Positions 1 to 8,053 of a DNA stretch of 40,826 bases are shown here, piece by piece. The position numbers and the translations under genes were made by a program. Every line of letters begins with the position of its first letter. The first letter of the stretch is position 1. The notes beneath the pieces are model-generated. The model was not told the origin of the DNA, made no database searches, and worked only from the letters and a program-made list of their open reading frames with translations. Origin of the DNA: Chthonomonadaceae bacterium (GTDB lineage Bacteria; Armatimonadota; Chthonomonadetes; Chthonomonadales; Chthonomonadaceae); NCBI GenBank assembly GCA_027450145.1, contig DAIDKH010000040.1, forward strand, positions 1-40,826, written 5' to 3'.

Positions 1-1516
1 CGTAGCAAAAGCCTAGGTTACACTGCGCCCGCGAGTGCCCCTGGTCTGCAGCCTTGCGGTACCACGCCACTGCCTGCGCGAAATCCTGCGCAACGCCTCT
101 ACCATAGAAGTAGCAGTCGCCCAATTTAAAGCCAAACTGCGATCCCTTTTCATCGGTAGCCCCTCTACGGTACCATGAAGCGGCCATGAAAAGGTCCTGC
201 GGTACACCACGACCCTCTTCGCAACACCTTGCAAGCGCCATGAACGCCTGTTCTTCATTCTGCTCTGCAGCCTTGGTGTACCAATAAACTGCAGATGAGT
301 AATCTACCGGAACGATGGTACCCCGTTCGTAGCACTCTCCTAAGTGACACTGTGCCCATGCATAACCCTGCACTGCCGACCTAAGATACCAGGTTACGGC
401 CTCCGCCGAATCTTCGGCAACACCAAAACCATGTTCGAATAACGCCCCGAGAATGCTCTGAGCAGGAGCATTACCTTGCTCAGCTGACTTACGTACCCAA
501 GCCACCGCCTGTTCTTCATCCCGAAGTTCACAGCATCCGTGCATAAACCTCAGACCGAGGTGATACTGAGCTTCGGCATGCCCCTGTTCCGCTGACATCC
601 GCAACCACCTTGCAGCCTGTGCGTCGTCTTTTCCTATGTAACAACCAGGATAAAGGTTTGGGTTGGAGTAATAGATTGCCAACTTGAACTGACCCTCAGG
701 ATCGCCGCTATTGGCGGCTTTGCGATACCACTTCAGGGCCTGCCCGTAATCCCGCCCTACAAATTTGCCGTTTGCGTAGCATTCGCCAACTCGGGCCTGT
801 GCAGCGCCATCACCATGCATTGCAGCTTGATAAAGCCAGACGAACTCAAGCTTATTGTCCTTGCCAGGCCCTGAATAATAGGCGCTTAAGATTAGTTGAG
901 CGTTTACGTCACCATGCAATGCAAGATAAAGTTGACTACTAGTTGCTTCAGGTTCCTGCGCCATCTGCAAACGACGATTGCGAATTCCGGGTGCAACAGG
1001 CATCAGCACATCTATCGCCCACGCCGCCGTTTTTTGGTCAACACTGCATTGCCTGGCTAGGCGCTTGATCTGTTGAGCACGCCATGCATCGTTGGTGGAT
1101 TCGGGCCAATTTTCAATTGGGCATGACTTCGCCATGCTACTCAGCAGTGGTACCAACAGGTTTCTCTCCAACGGGTAGTCTCCGCCGCAGAATTCGTTTA
1201 GCAAGGCACCCAGCCTGCAAACGTCGTTGCATAGGCTAGGGTCTTGCACAACCAGTGCGTAGAGAAGTACACCGGGAAGATCACTGAATTGCAAGTTGTC
1301 ACTCGGTTCATACATATTGGCACTCCAGGTACCCTTTTCTGGCTGCAATCCAGAGCGCAGAATTGTCCAATTAGGAGCATATGCGGTAGATCCACAGCGA
1401 TGCTTCTGCAAAGTCGCCCCGTCGGGCGTAACAACGACTGATAAAGACGCCGTCACTGTTGCACTCGCACACAGGTAGGCGCGTTCCGCCTCTAGCGGAA
1501 AGTCTCGCGTCCTCAT
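1..1516 (-). CDS. Sel1-repeat protein, 3' end outside window
   Basis: One open frame runs from ATG at 1516 to the left edge (about 505 codons seen, stop outside). The start is set by GAGG five bases upstream and an in-frame TAA 27 bases before it. Residues from about 212 onward are Sel1-type helical repeats: AVAWYRKAADQGHSRAQ and ALKWYRKAANSGDPEGQ are typical units, and at least eight are visible. Sel1 repeats are solenoid scaffolds for protein binding, so a scaffold role is inferred rather than a reaction. Residues about 75-175 form a separate helical region (LLNEFCGGDYPLERNLLVPLL, then RRL-like and WAIDVL segments) of the kind I recall in front of Sel1 or kinase modules in environmental bacteria. 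No signal peptide or TM is seen, so it is probably cytoplasmic. The partner is unknown. Confidence 0.88.
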   Translation of the reverse strand, partial: MRTRDFPLEAERAYLCASATVTASLSVVVTPDGATLQKHRCGSTAYAPNWTILRSGLQPEKGTWSANMYEPSDNLQFSDLPGVLLYALVVQDPSLCNDVCRLGALLNEFCGGDYPLERNLLVPLLSSMAKSCPIENWPESTNDAWRAQQIKRLARQCSVDQKTAAWAIDVLMPVAPGIRNRRLQMAQEPEATSSQLYLALHGDVNAQLILSAYYSGPGKDNKLEFVWLYQAAMHGDGAAQARVGECYANGKFVGRDYGQALKWYRKAANSGDPEGQFKLAIYYSNPNLYPGCYIGKDDAQAARWLRMSAEQGHAEAQYHLGLRFMHGCCELRDEEQAVAWVRKSAEQGNAPAQSILGALFEHGFGVAEDSAEAVTWYLRSAVQGYAWAQCHLGECYERGTIVPVDYSSAVYWYTKAAEQNEEQAFMALARCCEEGRGVPQDLFMAASWYRRGATDEKGSQFGFKLGDCYFYGRGVAQDFAQAVAWYRKAADQGHSRAQCNLGFCY

Positions 1517-1958
1517 TTCTGCCTCGCATATTGGAGCATATTAAAGAGTGATAGTCGCAGACGCGTACGGGCAGCTGCAGTCGCGGGATTGCCCTAGGCG
1601 GCAGTTTTCACATACTACTCCTGAACCTGTACTTAATCGTGAGCAATGCAATCACCGTATTGCAAAAAGTTGTGACTGCGTAAAGCAAAAGAACTGTTTG
1701 AGACCTGTGAAATATATTAATTGTGATCCCAGCAGGTAATTTCTTCGGAAAAATGCTGAGCTTACACACTTTTAGGATGACGTCGCCAACAACGCATGGC
1801 CGAGCCGAGGGCAAATATGCTTAACAAACTATACCTCGTCGTGGCTAGCTCGAACAGTGCCTCCACGAGTTGTCGTTAGCCGACGAGAAGTTTCCCTTGC
1901 TACACAATGGTGGACGAGACGAGGTTAGCCGCGAATTCACCACGAATTCGGCCACGGC
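1517..1958. other. Intergenic, no convincing gene
   Basis: About 440 bases upstream of the Sel1 gene. It holds a small TGCAAT/ATTGCA hairpin (1647-1664) and short open frames without a Shine-Dalgarno site or protein-like composition. I see no RNA gene, repeat or clear promoter here. Confidence 0.5.
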
Positions 1959-2072
1959 CTATTCCTGGTTGTCACACTTATCCTGCACGGCAAGTACTGT
2001 ACCGATAATAAACGCCGCAGCCAGCCAGATAATTCGGCTTAACAGGTTCTTAATTAATTTAAAGACAGCCAT
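1959..2072 (-). CDS. Possible 37-residue membrane peptide
   Basis: ATG at 2072, TAG at 1959-1961. The product starts MAVFKLIKNLLSRIIW and has a basic amphipathic N-terminus, one hydrophobic stretch at about residues 13-30 (ending AAAFIIGTVLAV) and a short polar tail DKCDNQE. The site AGGCGG lies five bases upstream of the ATG, one mismatch from AGGAGG. This is the layout of a small single-pass inner-membrane protein. I do not recognise a family. It stands alone, so it could be a chance frame; the argument for it is the ribosome site plus the tidy TM layout. Confidence 0.38.
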   Translation of the reverse strand: MAVFKLIKNLLSRIIWLAAAFIIGTVLAVQDKCDNQE

Positions 2073-2540
2073 TGTGTCCGCCTGCAAAAGAGTGAAGCAT
2101 CCTGGCAACCACTCATAGTGCTTACCACCAACGACCTATTCACAAACCAATGAACGCAGCTGAATTATAACGTGATTCCTGCTTATTATCCATACCCTTA
2201 GAGATATTTAAGGATTATTACGGGCTACGTATTGAAGCACTTTTTTACCTCGACGCACCCACGAGAGCGCCACTAAGAAGAATTGCCGGTTTTTTCACGA
2301 TTTTTGAGAAGTGGCCGGAAAAATGCGGAGAATGGTGAGATTTACCTTTATGAGACCACATAAACGTAGGCCGTCAAGTGATGCGTTAGCGGCCAGAATT
2401 CGTTGAACGAAATCGTGAAACCGCTAAAAGATGTGCCTGGTAAGTAGAGAGTAACGCAATGAAAGTACCGGCTACGTCAATACGGGCAGTTATTCACTTA
2501 TTTAGTTTTTAGTACATCCATTTCTCAAGGAGGGGCGTCA
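2073..2540. other. Intergenic upstream of VWA operon, with an inverted repeat
   Basis: AT-rich leader region before the VWA lipoprotein gene. Arms CGGTTTTTTCACGATTT (2287-2303) and AAATCGTGAAACCG (2410-2423) are inverted copies apart from three extra T in the left arm, spaced about 106 bases. I find no clean -35/-10 pair and no gene. Confidence 0.4.
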
Positions 2541-3176
2541 ATGAAATCTACTAGAGGTTGTACCGCACTAATCATATTATCGCTGGCTATAACTGGCTGT
2601 TCCCACGATGGAACTACGGCTTTGCATTCGCCGCCAGATATCTATATTGTTGGAATAGATAGGTCCTCCTCAACCAACCCAATGAGGACAGTACAGATTA
2701 ATCAACTCAAGCAGGTTGTCACAGTAGCGGCAATCAACAACAAGCCCCTTGAGTTCTGGACCTTTGATCACAGAGCTCTTTGCCAGTGGGGAGCGCAAGT
2801 CCCATCCACCCCCGACGCACTTGTGCCAATAGAAGCGAAGACCCTCGCGATGTCTAATGCAAACAACCGACACATAACCCGGCCGGCTTTGATGCTGGAG
2901 CAAATTGCAGCAGACCCGGCCTTTAAACGCGCGAAATCTGTAGACATCCTTATCCTTACCGACGGTGACAACGAGGTACCTACTGATAATCACCTATTTA
3001 CCAAGGAGGCCTCGCTCATAGCGGCACATCCCTCGGTACGCCTGGCGGTTTTAGATATAAATCCGGAAAACCGTCCCACGTGGCAGCAGGCTTTTGGTTC
3101 GCTGCCGGCAAATGACCTGTTGCTTGCAGGTGATACTCAGTCAACCAAGACGGAAGACGGCTTTTTAGGCAGTTAA
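2541..3176 (+). CDS. VWA-domain lipoprotein
   Basis: 211 residues. ATG is preceded by a very strong site, AAGGAGGGG, with suitable spacing. The N-terminus is a lipoprotein signal: basic start, hydrophobic core, lipobox ITGC with Cys20, so the mature protein should be lipid-anchored outside the cytoplasm. A von Willebrand A fold follows: the MIDAS DxSxS appears as DRSSS at about residue 40, and the second metal motif as ILILTDGDNE at about residue 136. VWA domains bind proteins through a divalent metal; no enzymatic domain is present. The next gene starts 21 bases after the stop with its own good site, so the two form an operon and probably act together at the membrane. Function unknown; an assembly or sensing adaptor is a guess. 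Confidence 0.87.
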   Translation: MKSTRGCTALIILSLAITGCSHDGTTALHSPPDIYIVGIDRSSSTNPMRTVQINQLKQVVTVAAINNKPLEFWTFDHRALCQWGAQVPSTPDALVPIEAKTLAMSNANNRHITRPALMLEQIAADPAFKRAKSVDILILTDGDNEVPTDNHLFTKEASLIAAHPSVRLAVLDINPENRPTWQQAFGSLPANDLLLAGDTQSTKTEDGFLGS

Positions 3177-3197
3177 TCGCACCAGAAGGAGAAGATA

Positions 3198-5561
3198 ATG
3201 AGCGAAAATCCTGAACAAAATGGGGCGGCGTCGACTTCCACAGATTATTTGCGAACTGGTAATGTCCCTATGCCGACCCACGCGGTAGTAGCCGACCGCA
3301 CACCGGTTGCCACGCATGAGCGAGGTGCGCAATTGGTGGAGCGTACGTTTCATCGTACCGACGTAAGCCAGGCGCCGCACCGTACTCTCAATAGATTTGC
3401 ACCCACCAATATCGTTCCTGCCAACCTGCGCGGCCTGCCTGAAACTACCAGCAAGCCACCCGAAGACGGATCCGATGTGCAACGCGTATGCAGCTACCCG
3501 GTGCCGGGCGACCACGTGGCAGACCACTACACGCGCGTGATAGAGCAATTAGACCGTCGTAATCCGGTTATGGCTTCCATTCTGCGCGATAAGCTTGAGC
3601 GTATAGCAAAAGCAAAACAGGATCTTATCGATCTGCAGATGCAGTTGCAGATTGAACACCAACGCGCCAACGAGGACGCGGCGAAATCCGCGCGGGAGCT
3701 GGAGGCGAAGATCCTTGAAGTTGAGCGACAGATCGATGAGATTAACAACAACTTCTTTGCCAAGAAGCGTGAGATCTTCGGTAGACGCAGGATATACGCC
3801 GCGGACTACATGGCGGGTCAGGCGCTTGCAGGGATATTTCCGAACCCCGCCGAAGCCTTCGGTCCCATTGCGCGTAACGACAGGCCGCTATTAACTGATA
3901 GCGAGGATACCGCCGCTCTGGAGCCCGCTGTAGCGCCTGATCTCGTCGCCGGTTCAGACGCCGAAGGCGGCGTAAACCCGGCTGTCAACAACCAGTTGAC
4001 CCCGGCGGCATCCGCGCTTATGCCGGTACTACCGGACGGACGCACCAGTGCTCAATCTGATCCTCAAGCCCTGGAGAGACTAGTTGTACCATCCGGTGGG
4101 CTTCAGTCGGCGCCACAACCGGAAGCGGCACCGCCAACGATTGTTCGCCTTCCGCCCGGCGTGCCTCTAGAACCGCAGGACCCCACAGCGATACCCCTCC
4201 CGTTTGATGAAGCCAAGCAACGCGCTCGATCATTGCAGGCGATCGCCGCTGACGAAGGATTTCTACCGGATGGCGCGGCAACGAAAGTGTTAGGGAAAAA
4301 CAAACCATCGAGATTGAACACATTTTTCATTTTTCTAATGACCCTCGTTTGCGGTGCGGTTTTCGCATTCAGTCTAGGTATCATTACCAACCTTGTTAAT
4401 CCGGACATACTGTCGATGGACCCCTCAAAGGAGATGCTTCCATTCGCGATTATGGTGGTCGCGGGCACAGTGCTCTTCTACCTTATGGGCCAGGCTATTA
4501 AAGCATTCGTAGCTCACGCCGCAGAACTTAACCAGAACACCATCACCGCTGGGATTAGCAAGAACCCTTTGGCATTTGCTCAGCGAATCCGATGGTCGGC
4601 TATTTGGGTACTTTGTGTAGGCTTGGCGGGTATGCTGGCCGTCGTGGTGATTGAAGCGAACGTGGAGAGACACGGAATTGCCCACTACTTCCATGAGCAG
4701 TTAATGGGAGGGCTCATCGCACATGGTGCGGGAAACACCGTCTCGAGCATCGGAAATATGACCCTGTGGGCCATAGCGCTCATGGCGGGTATTCCCTTCG
4801 TGTTGTTCCATGCCAGTCATGCGTGGGTTGAAGCTCGGCAGGAAGTAATTAATAGCCATGTTACCAACCTGCAGCAAAAAGAGGTTTACGAAATAGCCAA
4901 CCAGATTCGGCAGGATCGCGTCGAACGAGCGCTCAAAAACCATGAGACACTTCAAGATGCCTGGTTGAAGGCGGAAGACCTGTTAGAAAAGGAGAAAGAA
5001 GCCGCGGTGCTGCGCGAGGCGCAGGAACGAAGAGAACAACTTGAGGCCTGGAAAGAGATTATGCTGGCCCGTAGCGAGGCGACGCCAAGGACTAACGATG
5101 AAAGTGGAATCGACCACGAAGGGACCGAGGCAAACGCAACGACACCCGTTGAAGAAGAGGCAACGCAGTTCTGGCAGGACGACGATAGTTCGTTAAGGCC
5201 CATGGGCACCGTGTGGGAGAGTACGAAACCAGAGTTGCAGGAGAAAATAGCCCGCAGCCTGGTGGACCTGCTGAGCATTAAGTCGGAGTTGGGTATAGCC
5301 GGTACAGAATACAGGTACAAACTGGAGCCGTTTAAAAAGCGGCTTGAGGAACTACGGGCTCAGCGTGTTCAAGAAACGCCAACACTTACACCGGAGGCGC
5401 GAAGAAGGCTGGACGACGCTCGCATGGATTACGAATTTGCCGTACAGCGATTTGATACCTACTACGCTGAGAATGCAGACAAAATCATGGATATCCTAAG
5501 AGGTGGTAAGCGCTCCAGGATTCTGGGGTGGTGGCTACAGAAACCGCTGGACTTGGAGTAG
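3198..5561 (+). CDS. Large four-TM coiled-coil protein, unknown function
   Basis: 787 residues, ATG after AGAAGGAG. I do not recognise a family. Visible layout: a polar, probably disordered region 1-105; a charged heptad-like coiled coil about 115-190; a Pro/Ala-rich linker 210-345; four hydrophobic segments at about 376-399, 413-434, 466-486 and 520-540; a second long coiled coil about 545-625 rich in E, K, R and Q; an acidic linker 630-670; and a helical charged C-terminus to 787. No ATPase, protease or nuclease motif is seen. It follows the VWA lipoprotein in an operon, so a membrane complex with the lipoprotein docking outside and the coiled coils in the cytoplasm is a reasonable inference. 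The operon ends at a strong hairpin, 5608-5648. Confidence 0.88.
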   Translation: MSENPEQNGAASTSTDYLRTGNVPMPTHAVVADRTPVATHERGAQLVERTFHRTDVSQAPHRTLNRFAPTNIVPANLRGLPETTSKPPEDGSDVQRVCSYPVPGDHVADHYTRVIEQLDRRNPVMASILRDKLERIAKAKQDLIDLQMQLQIEHQRANEDAAKSARELEAKILEVERQIDEINNNFFAKKREIFGRRRIYAADYMAGQALAGIFPNPAEAFGPIARNDRPLLTDSEDTAALEPAVAPDLVAGSDAEGGVNPAVNNQLTPAASALMPVLPDGRTSAQSDPQALERLVVPSGGLQSAPQPEAAPPTIVRLPPGVPLEPQDPTAIPLPFDEAKQRARSLQAIAADEGFLPDGAATKVLGKNKPSRLNTFFIFLMTLVCGAVFAFSLGIITNLVNPDILSMDPSKEMLPFAIMVVAGTVLFYLMGQAIKAFVAHAAELNQNTITAGISKNPLAFAQRIRWSAIWVLCVGLAGMLAVVVIEANVERHGIAHYFHEQLMGGLIAHGAGNTVSSIGNMTLWAIALMAGIPFVLFHASHAWVEARQEVINSHVTNLQQKEVYEIANQIRQDRVERALKNHETLQDAWLKAEDLLEKEKEAAVLREAQERREQLEAWKEIMLARSEATPRTNDESGIDHEGTEANATTPVEEEATQFWQDDDSSLRPMGTVWESTKPELQEKIARSLVDLLSIKSELGIAGTEYRYKLEPFKKRLEELRAQRVQETPTLTPEARRRLDDARMDYEFAVQRFDTYYAENADKIMDILRGGKRSRILGWWLQKPLDLE

Positions 5562-5607
5562 ATTAGCAGTTTTCGTGTGGACGATGGGTTTTGCCCCCAA
5601 CGTCACT

Positions 5608-5648
5608 CACCGGGAATTCCTGCCAGGTTACCTCAGGAATTCTCGGTG
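5608..5648. terminator. Bidirectional hairpin between convergent genes
   Basis: Arms CACCGGGAATTCCTG (5608-5622) and CAGGAATTCTCGGTG (5634-5648) pair over 15 bases with one mismatch around an 11-base loop. It lies between two convergent genes. There is no long T-run, so it may be a transcript-end hairpin rather than a classical terminator. Confidence 0.7.
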
Positions 5649-5658
5649 AAGCGATTCT

Positions 5659-6423
5659 TTACGCAGGAAATAGCTCATAAACCACGTCCAGGTAACCTTT
5701 CAGGCGTGTTACCGCCTGGGCATGAAGCTGATAGGCGCGCGACTCAGAAACGGACAACACCGCGCCAATCTCCTTAAAGGTTAGCCCTTCATGGTAGTAA
5801 AGCGACACTACGGTTCGTTCCCGCTCAGGCAGCCTGTCTATAGCCTCCGCAAGTGCCTTACGGCGCTCTCGCAATGCGACACATTCCATAGGCCCCGGAT
5901 CATCATTTGGCACCACGTCTGCAAGCCGCTGCTGCTCGCTGCCAATGCGCAAATCGTCAAGCGATAAAAGCCCTGCGCGTCCCACACTCGTCAGGATCTT
6001 TTCCAGGCGGTCTACTGTAATGCCAAGCTCCGCTGCAACCTCTTCCTCTGTAGCAGGTCGACCCAACTGAGTTTCTAACCGCACGTATGCCTGCTTCAAC
6101 TGCTTCTGCTGGTCGCGCACCAACCGGGGAACCCAGTCGTCGCTTCGCAGCATCTCTAAAATTGCACCGCGCACAAGAGTAATAGCGTATGTCTCAAACT
6201 TGATGCCCCTGGTAGGGTCGTACTGGTCAACGGCCTTTATAAGGCCAACCACTCCGGCACTAATCAGGTCATCGCGCTCTAGTCCACCGGGCAGAGGCCC
6301 AAACAGCCGCCCTGCCGTAATCGATACCAGATGCGCATAACGTTGAATAAGAGAATCACGAGCCTGCTGGCTGCTGCGCGTTTTGTACTCGCGCCACAGC
6401 TGCAGCGTCGAAACCTCGCCCAT
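5659..6423 (-). CDS. RNA polymerase sigma factor, FliA/WhiG (sigma-28) type
   Basis: 254 residues. ATG at 6423 is preceded by GGGAGG with eight-base spacing. Region 2 is seen as YAHLVSITAGRLFGPLP, RDDLISAGVVGLIKAVDQYD then GIKFETYA (residues about 28-80). Region 3 spans about 105-160 (RPATEEEVAAELGI). Region 4 is at about 195-245 (RLPERERTVVSLYYHEGL, TFKEIGAVLSVSESRAYQLH). The length and the GGLERDDLISAG form fit the FliA/WhiG/SigB-like group better than ECF factors. It directs core RNA polymerase to alternative promoters. No flagellar or chemotaxis gene is nearby, so calling it fliA would be unsafe; no anti-sigma factor is adjacent. It is divergent from the YbjQ-like operon, which could be a target, but that is inference. 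Confidence 0.92.
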   Translation of the reverse strand: MGEVSTLQLWREYKTRSSQQARDSLIQRYAHLVSITAGRLFGPLPGGLERDDLISAGVVGLIKAVDQYDPTRGIKFETYAITLVRGAILEMLRSDDWVPRLVRDQQKQLKQAYVRLETQLGRPATEEEVAAELGITVDRLEKILTSVGRAGLLSLDDLRIGSEQQRLADVVPNDDPGPMECVALRERRKALAEAIDRLPERERTVVSLYYHEGLTFKEIGAVLSVSESRAYQLHAQAVTRLKGYLDVVYELFPA

Positions 6424-6540
6424 TGTTTCAACCTCCCTGGATGAGCGATGGCAGCCCGTCGGTCCATGACAGGCCCCGGCCTAACGCCGGATATACACCA
6501 TGTTGCCATTACTCGCATTAAATTGCGAATTGGCCATTAC

Positions 6541-6546
6541 TATAAT
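6541..6546 (+). promoter_or_regulatory. Candidate -10 TATAAT upstream of the 6662 operon
   Basis: TATAAT at 6541-6546 in the divergent region between the sigma factor and the small-protein operon, about 115 bases before the first start codon. No good -35 hexamer is at the right distance. A 9-base direct repeat GCCATTACT occurs at 6505-6513 and 6533-6541, the second copy abutting the -10. Confidence 0.4.
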
Positions 6547-6661
6547 CGGCTTTTCTACCCTACCGTCTTATAGTGATTTTGGCGGATACTGGACCGTGGC
6601 AGGAAATTTAACGATACTTGGCGAAACCTGACCTACCAAATCTCCGTAGAGGATATGGAAA

Positions 6662-7063
6662 TTGAGCGACGACTTTGAGCAACAAGAATGGGTAAAACTA
6701 GGCGTTGCGGCCGCACTTGCCCGTCAGTATTCCGGTGATCAACGGGTCTTCCTACAGAGGCTCGCAGATATGCTCTCCGCGGCGCTTCCAAATGAAACGA
6801 CTGTCGAACATGCCGGCGGCCTGTTCACGCGACACAAACCTGTTAAGCGCATCAACGTTAACCTGGGCACCGATCGCTTTGCTCTTTTTGACCCGGGCTA
6901 CGGCAACCTGGAGGCCACGCGGGTAAAAGTCGTCAGAGGTATCGCACTTAAGACAGAAGCAGTCACAGTTCCTCAGATGCTGGAAGCGGTTAGTGACGCA
7001 ATAGAGTCCCGTGCTCAAAACAGCCAGGCCATTAGAGATGCACTGGCAGAATTAGTAGATTAA
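6662..7063 (+). CDS. Small cytoplasmic protein of unknown function
   Basis: 133 residues, TTG start at 6662 with AGAGG nine bases upstream; the ATG at 6655 is in another frame and closes quickly. No signal peptide or TM. The N-terminal half is helical (LGVAAALARQYSGDQRVFL), the middle is strand-rich (KRINVNLGTDRFALFDPGYG, RVKVVRGIAL), and the C-terminus is helical (VPQMLEAVSDAIESRAQNSQ). It resembles a small alpha/beta helper protein, but I do not recognise a family. The gene following it starts 18 bases downstream on the same strand, so it is the first gene of a three-gene operon with the two YbjQ-like repeat proteins, and it probably shares their process. Confidence 0.75.
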   Translation: MSDDFEQQEWVKLGVAAALARQYSGDQRVFLQRLADMLSAALPNETTVEHAGGLFTRHKPVKRINVNLGTDRFALFDPGYGNLEATRVKVVRGIALKTEAVTVPQMLEAVSDAIESRAQNSQAIRDALAELVD

Positions 7064-7081
7064 CGAAACCGAGGTTCCCAA

Positions 7082-8053
7082 ATGACGGTGATACGCTCCG
7101 GTGGAATGTCGGATGATGAGCAGAATCGCAGGGCACAGGCGAGCAGCCAAAGTATGGAGAATGGTGGCCTGCCGCTCAATGCCATTGACCGGCTGAAAGA
7201 GCAGGCAGCGCGCCAGGGAAAACCCGGTGCACTGTTCACAAGCGACCTCTCGGTCAACGAGATGCTGCTCACGCGACAGGCTGGTTATCTTCCGCTCGGC
7301 CAGGTAATGGGCAGTTCCGTTTACCACATAGGGTACCAGTGGACCGCAAACTATGCCATGACGGGCGGTTTCAACTTCATGACGTACTCTGGCTACGGCA
7401 TGGAAATGGATGTTCTCACTCGTGCCTACTATAACGCACGACATTTGGCCCTGGGACGCATGCAGCAGGAGGCAACTTTACTTGGAGCCACCGGTGTTGT
7501 GGGAGTGCGTCTCGAGAGGAAATCGTACGATTGGGGAACCGGCTTGCTGGAATTTGCCGCGATTGGAACCGCAATCCGGGAAACGGACTCTCTATCGCAC
7601 CCAGGACAACCGTTCATGAGCGATCTCAGCGGGCAGGATTTTTGGGCACTGCGTCTCGCAGGTTTTCGCCCAGTCGGCTTTGCGCTGGGTAACTGCTCTT
7701 ACTTCCAACTTGGCGGCTTCTCATCGCAAATGGCGACGAGTGGCGGATTTTTTGGCGGATCGTGGCGCAACCAGGAGCTTACAGACTTTACACAAGCGCT
7801 CTATGAGGCACGCAGCCTTGCTATGAGCCGCATGCAAACCGAGGCACTTTCAGTGGGAGCAACAGGCATAGTTGGAGCTGACGTAGAGATGAATGCCGAG
7901 CCGCAGGAAGTTGGTGACGAGAATAATCGTCGAATTGCAATGCTCTACCACTACTTTTCGGTGGGTACTGCAATAGCCCCTATTCAGGGCAGACCACCCG
8001 AAGCTGATTTAGCAATGACCGTTTCCCTTTCCGACGTTAAAGGAGCTGAATAA
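7082..8053 (+). CDS. Double YbjQ-like (heavy-metal-binding-domain related) protein
   Basis: 323 residues, ATG after GAGG at seven-base spacing. After a polar lead of about 50 residues there are two copies of one domain: about 51-168 (starts LFTSDLSVNEMLLTRQAGY, contains VMGSSVYHIGYQ, ends ARHLALGRMQQEA, LGATGVVGVRLE and FAAIGTAI) and about 177-300 (starts PFMSDLSGQDFWALRLAGF, ends ARSLAMSRMQTEA, VGATGIVGADVE and FSVGTAI). The segment ARxLAxxRMxxEAxxxGAxGxVGxxxE is the core of YbjQ/DUF74-type domains, which form pentameric rings; metal binding is suggested by name but not proven, and I see no Cys/His metal site. No signal peptide. Its stop overlaps the start of the next gene by one base, implying translational coupling. 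Confidence 0.8.
   Translation: MTVIRSGGMSDDEQNRRAQASSQSMENGGLPLNAIDRLKEQAARQGKPGALFTSDLSVNEMLLTRQAGYLPLGQVMGSSVYHIGYQWTANYAMTGGFNFMTYSGYGMEMDVLTRAYYNARHLALGRMQQEATLLGATGVVGVRLERKSYDWGTGLLEFAAIGTAIRETDSLSHPGQPFMSDLSGQDFWALRLAGFRPVGFALGNCSYFQLGGFSSQMATSGGFFGGSWRNQELTDFTQALYEARSLAMSRMQTEALSVGATGIVGADVEMNAEPQEVGDENNRRIAMLYHYFSVGTAIAPIQGRPPEADLAMTVSLSDVKGAE

Noticed and set aside
1870-2118. 82-codon open frame on the plus strand
   Set aside because: No ribosome site or family likeness; the opposite-strand 37-codon frame there has the better signals.
2541-5561. VWA operon as an anti-phage or tellurite-resistance (TerY-like) system
   Set aside because: No kinase, phosphatase, nuclease or ATPase partner and no other defence gene nearby; the claim would go beyond the evidence.
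5659-6423. Naming the sigma factor fliA
   Set aside because: No flagellar gene in the window; the WhiG and SigF-like branches share the same motifs.
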